A DNA stretch of 64,000 nt from LMUY01 sp964245075. GTDB lineage: Bacteria; Pseudomonadota; Alphaproteobacteria; Acetobacterales; Acetobacteraceae. Below are positions 59,170 through 64,000 of this stretch, one piece after another (the stretch's first letter is position 1; each line of letters starts with the position of its first letter). The position numbers and the translations under genes are program-made. The DNA lies in contig CAXTLC010000006.1 of NCBI GenBank assembly GCA_964245075.1, positions 21,581 to 85,580 on the forward strand. Reading direction: 5' to 3'. The notes below the pieces were generated by a model. That model saw nothing but the letters and a program-made list of their open reading frames with translations. It was not told where the DNA came from and ran no database searches.

Positions 59170-61181
59170 AGCGTTTCGCCCGCCACCTGCCCGCCTTGCT
59201 GGGCGTGCTGCTGCTCGTGGGTGCGATCTACGTGGTGCAGCGTGAGTTCCGCAATCTCAAGTTGGCGGACATCAAGGCGGCCCTGGCCGCGATCCCGCGC
59301 AGCTCGCTGGCGATGGGGGCCGCCTGGACGGTGCTGTCCTACGGCGTGCTGACGTTCTATGACCGGCTCGGCACGGTCTATGCCGGGCACAAGGTGCGCT
59401 ACCGCCGGGTCGCCTTCGCGTCGTTCTGCGCCTACGCGCTGTCGCACAATCTTGGCTTTGCCGCGGTGTCCGGGGCTGCGGTGCGCTACCGGCTGTACTC
59501 GCATTGGGGCTTATCGCCGGTGCAGATCGCCAAGGTGGTGGGGTTCTGCTCGCTGACCTTCGGGCTGGGCGGCCTGGTGCTCGGCGGCTGCATCCTGTTC
59601 TTCGAGCCGATGTCCCTGCCCTACTTCCCGAGCATCCTGCCGCTCTGGGCGTTCTACGCCATCGGGGGCGTGATGTGGGCGGTGGTGGCGGCCTATGTCA
59701 TCGTCTCCAAGCTGGCCGGAACCATCCGGCTGCGCGGACACGAGTTCAGCCTGCCTGACTGGCGGATGGCGGTGGTGCAGGTGACGCTCGCCTCCGTGGA
59801 CGTGGCGCTGACGGCGTCGATCTTCTACACGCTGCTGCCACCGGCTCCGGGCCTGATCTTCCTGCGCTTCCTGGCCTGCTACCTGGCTTCCTACACCGCC
59901 GGGCTGCTGACGAACCTGCCCGGCGGCATCGGCGTGTTCGACGCGGCGATGCTGATCGGGCTCGAGCCCTACCTGCCGCCGCCGACCATCCTGGGCGCGA
60001 TCGTGGTGTTCCGGCTTTACTACTACATCGTCCCGCTGTTCCTGGCCGGCACGATGTTCGCCGGCAATGAGATCCTGCTGCGCGGCGGCGCGCTGCTGAA
60101 GGGCGGCCGGGCTGGACGGGCGACACTGGCGCTGGGCCGGCTCAGCGAGCCGGATTTCGCTGTGGGCGCCGCGACGGGGACGGTGGCGCTGTGCGGCGCC
60201 TTGCTGCTGTCGCTCGGCGTGTTGGATGACCGGCCGGACTTTTCGTGGATCGACCCGGACTTCGCCGACGCTGCGGCCAGCGCGGGGCAGTTCGTGCCGT
60301 CCTTGATCGGCGCGGCGCTCATGGTGCTGGCGGCCGGCCTGTCGCAACGGGTGAGGCTGGCCTGGGGCGCCACGATCGGCCTGCTGCTGCTGGCGACGGG
60401 CTACACCGCTGCGCAAGGCGACCAGGTTTGGATCCCGGCCGTGCTGGCGTTGTGCGCCGTGCTGGTGGCGCCGTTCCGGGACGCCTTTTACCGCGAGGCC
60501 CGTATTTTCACCCACACGCTGCAAGCCCAGGTGCTGGTGCCGCTCTTCGCACTCGCCGCCTGCGTGTGCGCGCTGGCGGCGCTGGAGCCGCAGACAAGCC
60601 GGATGACCGAGAACTCCTGGTGGAAGATCGTCTTGTCCCCCGGCCTGCCCAATAGCCTGCGCTTGGCGATGCTGCTCGCGGTGCTGCTGGCGCTGCTGGC
60701 GATCTGGCGGCTGCTGCGCCCGGGCCACGTCGATTGGATGCCTTGGACCGGCGCGGGACGGCTGCGCTATGCCTCGCTGGGAGCGGACCCGCCGGCGCAG
60801 GCCGATGGCGTGGTGCTCGGGGAGGCCGGGCAGTCGGCCATCCCTTTCCGCCGCCTCGGCCGGGTCATGCTCGGCCTGGGGGACCCGGTGGGTTCGCCGG
60901 CGGACCGGATCTCGGCGATCTGGCGCTTGCGGGACCTTGCCGCGCAGGAAGGCATGGATGCCGCGGTTTGGCGGGCCGGACCGGGCCTGCTCAAGGTGTA
61001 CGGCGATCTTGGGCTCACGGCGGTGCCGCTCGGGCCGGATGGGCAGTTGCTGCCCGAAGCCGAGGGCGAGCAGTTCCCCGCCTGCGAGTACCTCTGCTGC
61101 GTCGCTGAACGGGATCTCGTGACGCTGGCGCCCCAACTGGCTGCGCTGGCCGGGCGCAAGCTGCCTTACGCTGCGGAGTGA
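59166..61181 (+). CDS. mprF: MprF-like membrane protein with truncated C-terminal domain
   Basis: The 671-residue protein has the MprF membrane part (about residues 1-515, roughly 12-14 helices), including the N-terminal flippase/synthase region with GGIGVFDAAMLIGLEPYLPP. A cytoplasmic part of about 150 residues follows, corresponding to only the first half of the DUF2156 domain (RLRYASLGADPPAQAD, VMLGLGDPVGSPADRI, KVYGDLGLTAVPLG). Full-length MprF is about 850 residues, so the second acyl-transferase-like half is missing. Lysine transfer to phosphatidylglycerol is therefore doubtful. The TTG start overlaps lysK by 4 bp, and Lys-tRNA is the donor in the normal reaction. Confidence 0.87.
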   Translation: MKRFARHLPALLGVLLLVGAIYVVQREFRNLKLADIKAALAAIPRSSLAMGAAWTVLSYGVLTFYDRLGTVYAGHKVRYRRVAFASFCAYALSHNLGFAAVSGAAVRYRLYSHWGLSPVQIAKVVGFCSLTFGLGGLVLGGCILFFEPMSLPYFPSILPLWAFYAIGGVMWAVVAAYVIVSKLAGTIRLRGHEFSLPDWRMAVVQVTLASVDVALTASIFYTLLPPAPGLIFLRFLACYLASYTAGLLTNLPGGIGVFDAAMLIGLEPYLPPPTILGAIVVFRLYYYIVPLFLAGTMFAGNEILLRGGALLKGGRAGRATLALGRLSEPDFAVGAATGTVALCGALLLSLGVLDDRPDFSWIDPDFADAAASAGQFVPSLIGAALMVLAAGLSQRVRLAWGATIGLLLLATGYTAAQGDQVWIPAVLALCAVLVAPFRDAFYREARIFTHTLQAQVLVPLFALAACVCALAALEPQTSRMTENSWWKIVLSPGLPNSLRLAMLLAVLLALLAIWRLLRPGHVDWMPWTGAGRLRYASLGADPPAQADGVVLGEAGQSAIPFRRLGRVMLGLGDPVGSPADRISAIWRLRDLAAQEGMDAAVWRAGPGLLKVYGDLGLTAVPLGPDGQLLPEAEGEQFPACEYLCCVAERDLVTLAPQLAALAGRKLPYAAE

Positions 61182-61651
61182 GGCGGCCGTTCGGGCAACA
61201 CCGCGTCGCTGCGCAGGATGAGCATGGTGCCCGTCATCTCCTGCACCTTCGTGCCGTGCTGGTTGCGCGTCGTGGTGCGGACAACCATCAGGCCGCGATC
61301 CGGCTTGGAACGGGACGGACGCAGTTCCAGCACCTCGCTGACCGCGTGAAGCTCGTCACCGGGATGAACGGGTGCCGGCCACGTGATGTTGCTTATCTGC
61401 ACTCCCATGCCGCGGCCGCTCACCCCTTCCAGAACGCTGTCCAGCATGAGCCGCATCGTCAGGGATGCCGTGTGCCACCCGCTTGCGACCAGGCTGCCGA
61501 ACGGCGTCTGCACGGCCATAGTCTCGTCGGTATGTTGAAGCTGGTTGTCAAATTGGTTTGCGAACGCCTTGATAGTGGCGGCATCAATGGAGCGTGGCGG
61601 TGAGGTGAATAGCTGACCGGCAACGAAGTGTTCGAATCCAGTCACAACCAT
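61166..61651 (-). CDS. MaoC-like hydratase/dehydratase
   Basis: The 161-residue hot-dog-fold protein shows FANQFDNQLQHTDETMAVQT and GSLVASGWHTASLTMRLMLD, the hydratase-2 pattern with Asp and His of the active site, then ITWPAPVHPGDELHAVSEVL and ending with GTMLILR. It probably hydrates an enoyl-CoA or a related thioester. The end overlaps the mprF end by 16 bp (convergent). Confidence 0.92.
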   Translation of the reverse strand: MVVTGFEHFVAGQLFTSPPRSIDAATIKAFANQFDNQLQHTDETMAVQTPFGSLVASGWHTASLTMRLMLDSVLEGVSGRGMGVQISNITWPAPVHPGDELHAVSEVLELRPSRSKPDRGLMVVRTTTRNQHGTKVQEMTGTMLILRSDAVLPERPPHSAA

Positions 61652-61772
61652 CTGCTTTCCCCGACCGCGCGCTCGATTGCGCCATGATTTGAACCAGCCT
61701 AGCGCGTCTGCCCGTCATCCTGACAATCTGGCGGCCGTCCGGATATAGGAGTGCGTCGCCATATCAGCCGCA

Positions 61773-63959
61773 ATGAGTCCTGCCGTCATGCGCGAACGCA
61801 TCAGCGAGGGCCGGCCGCACCCGCTGGGTGCAACCTGGGACGGCCTCGGCGTGAACTTCGCGTTGTTTTCCGCGCATGCCGAGCGGGTGGAGCTCTGCTT
61901 GTTCGATCCGTCCGGCGAGCGCGAGCTCGAGCGCATCGAATTGCCGGAGTACACGGATGAGGTGTTCCACGGCTATCTGCGGGACGCCCGGCCCGGCACC
62001 GTTTACGGCTACCGCGTGCATGGACCCTATGCGCCGGAGGTAGGACACCGTTTCAACCACCACAAACTGTTGCTGGACCCCTATGCCAAGGCACATCTTG
62101 GCCGGCTGGATTGGCACCCCGCCTGCTACGGCTACACGCTGGGCGCGCGAACCGAGGATCTGTCGTTCGACACCCGGGACAGCGGGCCGTTCGTGCCCAG
62201 GTGCCGGGTGATCGACCCGGCGTTCACCTGGGGCCGCGACCACGGGCCGATGATCCCTTGGGAAGAGACGATCATCTACGAGGCGCACGTCCGTGGTTTC
62301 ACCAAGCTGCACCCGCTGGTGTCGGAGGAGTTGCGCGGCACGTTCGCCGGCCTGGCTACCCCCGAAGTGCTGGACTACATCCGCTCGCTTGGCGTCACCT
62401 CCGTCGAATTGCTGCCGGTGCAGACTTTCGCCAACGATGAGCATCTGCTGCGGACGGGGCTGACCAATTATTGGGGCTACAACTCCATCGGGTTCTTCGC
62501 ACCGGACCCACGGTACGCGTTCAGCCCGGGCTTCGCCTTCTCCGAGTTCAAGCAGATGGTGGCGCGCTTCCACGAGGCCGGGCTCGAAGTGATCCTGGAC
62601 GTGGTGTACAACCATACCGCCGAGGGCAACGAGCGCGGCGCCACCCTTTCCTTCCGGGGGATCGACAACCGCAGCTACTACCGGTTGATGCCCGGTGACC
62701 GGCGCTACTATGTCAATGACACCGGGACGGGAAACACCATCAACATCAGCCACCCGCGAGTGTTGCAGATGGTCACCGACAGCCTGCGCTACTGGGTGAC
62801 CGAGATGCACGTGGACGGGTTCCGCTTCGACCTGGCCACGATCCTGGCGCGGGAGGATCACGGCTTCGACCAGGGCGGCGGATTCCTCGACACCTGCCGG
62901 CAGGACCCGGTGCTGTCCGGCGTGAAGCTGATCGCGGAGCCCTGGGACATCGGGCCAGGCGGCTACCAGGTTGGCCAGTTTCCGCCGGGCTGGGCGGAGT
63001 GGAATGACAAGTTCCGTGACACGACCCGCGCGTTCTGGAAAGCCGCGGCGCCCGCCTCGGCCATGGCGGCGCGGCTGTCGGCGTCCGCCGGTGAGTTCAA
63101 CCGCCGCGGCCGGCGCCCGTGGTCCAGCGTGAACTTCGTCACTTCCCACGACGGATTCACGCTGAACGATGTCGTCAGCTACAACGAGAAGCACAACGAG
63201 GCGAACGGAGAACGCAACCAGGACGGCAGCAGCAACAACATCAGCTGGAACTGCGGCGTCGAGGGGCCGACCGAGGACACAGCCCTCAACGGGCTGCGGG
63301 AACGTCAGATCCGCAACATGCTGGCGACCCTGCTGCTAAGCCAGGGAACGCCGATGCTGCTGGCCGGCGACGAGTTCGGCCGTACCCAGACCGGCAACAA
63401 CAACCCCTACAACCAGGATAACGCGACAAGTTGGCTGGACTGGGACATCGGCGAGCGCGGCCAGCGCTTGATCCGCTTCGTCCAGGAGTTGACCGCATTG
63501 CGCCACCGCTACCCGGTGCTGCGCCGCGGCCGCTACCTGACGGGCGCCTTGGATGTCGAGTCCGGCGTGCGGGACGTGACGTGGTTGACCGCGCTTGGGC
63601 GGGACATGACCGGTTCGGACTGGGACGATGGCAACCTGCGCTGCTTCGGCATGTTGCTGGATGGCCGGGCGCGGGCGACTGGCGTGCGCCGGGTGTCCAG
63701 TGACAGCTCCATGCTGATCGTGCTGAACGCCCACCACGAAGGTGTGGGCTTCACCATGCCGGCGGTGGCTGGTGGCACGGTCTGGCGCCTGGTGTTTGAC
63801 ACCAACGCGCCCAACCACGAGGAGGAGGTTGGAGTTGGCGAGGAATACACTGTGACTGGCCGGTCCGTGCTGCTGTTCGAGCGTGTTGGCGCTTGGCGCG
63901 GAACAGAGCGCAAACGCCGTATCCAGCGGCGCCGAATTAACGACACGCCGCCGGATTGA
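61773..63959 (+). CDS. glgX: Glycogen debranching enzyme GlgX
   Basis: The 728-residue isoamylase-type GH13 enzyme cleaves alpha-1,6 branches of glycogen or limit dextrins in the cytoplasm. The N-terminal CBM48-like domain has HPLGATWDGLGVNFALFSAHA. The barrel holds VILDVVYNHTAEG, nucleophile D353 in DGFRFDLA, acid/base E389 in IAEPWDIG and D460 in TSHDGFTLNDV. MLLAGDEFGRTQTGNNN follows. Alternative starts at 61773 and 61788 are both before the conserved part. Confidence 0.97.
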   Translation: MSPAVMRERISEGRPHPLGATWDGLGVNFALFSAHAERVELCLFDPSGERELERIELPEYTDEVFHGYLRDARPGTVYGYRVHGPYAPEVGHRFNHHKLLLDPYAKAHLGRLDWHPACYGYTLGARTEDLSFDTRDSGPFVPRCRVIDPAFTWGRDHGPMIPWEETIIYEAHVRGFTKLHPLVSEELRGTFAGLATPEVLDYIRSLGVTSVELLPVQTFANDEHLLRTGLTNYWGYNSIGFFAPDPRYAFSPGFAFSEFKQMVARFHEAGLEVILDVVYNHTAEGNERGATLSFRGIDNRSYYRLMPGDRRYYVNDTGTGNTINISHPRVLQMVTDSLRYWVTEMHVDGFRFDLATILAREDHGFDQGGGFLDTCRQDPVLSGVKLIAEPWDIGPGGYQVGQFPPGWAEWNDKFRDTTRAFWKAAAPASAMAARLSASAGEFNRRGRRPWSSVNFVTSHDGFTLNDVVSYNEKHNEANGERNQDGSSNNISWNCGVEGPTEDTALNGLRERQIRNMLATLLLSQGTPMLLAGDEFGRTQTGNNNPYNQDNATSWLDWDIGERGQRLIRFVQELTALRHRYPVLRRGRYLTGALDVESGVRDVTWLTALGRDMTGSDWDDGNLRCFGMLLDGRARATGVRRVSSDSSMLIVLNAHHEGVGFTMPAVAGGTVWRLVFDTNAPNHEEEVGVGEEYTVTGRSVLLFERVGAWRGTERKRRIQRRRINDTPPD

Positions 63960-63969
63960 CCGGCACGAC

Positions 63970-63993
63970 AGTTCCCAAAGGTTAGTGGGAACT
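63970..63993. repeat. Perfect 8-bp inverted repeat at the window end
   Basis: AGTTCCCA and TGGGAACT flank AAGGTTAG, 10 nt after the glgX stop. No T-run follows in the visible sequence. It may be a terminator or an operator of the next gene outside the window. Confidence 0.5.
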
Positions 63994-64000
63994 TACGTCT

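Noticed and set aside
63970..63993. Terminal inverted repeat of an insertion sequence
   Set aside because: Only an 8-bp hairpin is visible, with no transposase or partner repeat in the window.

Overview
The window is GC-rich, densely packed bacterial chromosome with an alphaproteobacterial character. Supporting signs are the rimP-nusA-ylxR-infB-rbfA-truB-rpsO-pnp operon, a class I lysyl-tRNA synthetase, a MucR/Ros regulator, CIRCE-controlled groESL and the GTGA-type gene overlaps. A member of the Rhodospirillales/Acetobacteraceae is my best guess; that is inference from gene content, not a database result. One assembly gap of 100 N lies at 12136-12235.

Layout. 1-4540 (minus): a tRNA cut by the window edge, a cyclophilin, coaD, gyrA and ssb. 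4654-7877 (minus): a polar amino acid ABC transporter without its ATPase and an orphan sulfonate/nitrate-type binding protein. 8037-11930 (minus): gmk, a DUF1028 protein, mltG, fabF and acpP. 12333-13953: tRNA-Gly, a photoactive yellow protein homologue (minus), tRNA-Trp, secE and nusG. 14017-17130 (plus): an overlapping set of moeB/thiF, a DsrE-like gene, an SH3 protein and a three-subunit cobalt-type nitrile hydratase or thiocyanate hydrolase whose beta subunit is split in two. 17155-17668: two related small secreted peptides. 17770-27227: the transcription/translation operon from rimP to pnp, preceded by a terminator-like hairpin.

28782-36443 is a selenium module. selB and selC lie next to a minus-strand formate dehydrogenase operon whose catalytic subunit has an in-frame UGA at codon 198, followed at once by a bSECIS-like hairpin. 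Two small unknown genes sit between the alpha and beta subunits. 36513-39524 (minus) holds an amylo-alpha-1,6-glucosidase and exodeoxyribonuclease III. 39634-44039 (plus) is a complete branched-chain amino acid type ABC transporter.

The rest holds a Gly/Tyr/Pro-rich secreted protein, a GH10 xylanase, a DEAD-box helicase, a royal-jelly-type secreted protein, a decayed Mfd/RecG helicase fragment (48667-49061), mucR, CIRCE-groES-groEL, a cold-shock gene, a TerB-like gene with a DinG-type helicase, class I lysS (lysK) overlapping a C-terminally truncated mprF, a MaoC-like gene and glgX.

The most unusual content is the photoactive yellow protein homologue, the selenocysteine formate dehydrogenase with its extra small genes, and the split-beta nitrile hydratase/thiocyanate hydrolase set in a sulfur-handling gene context.
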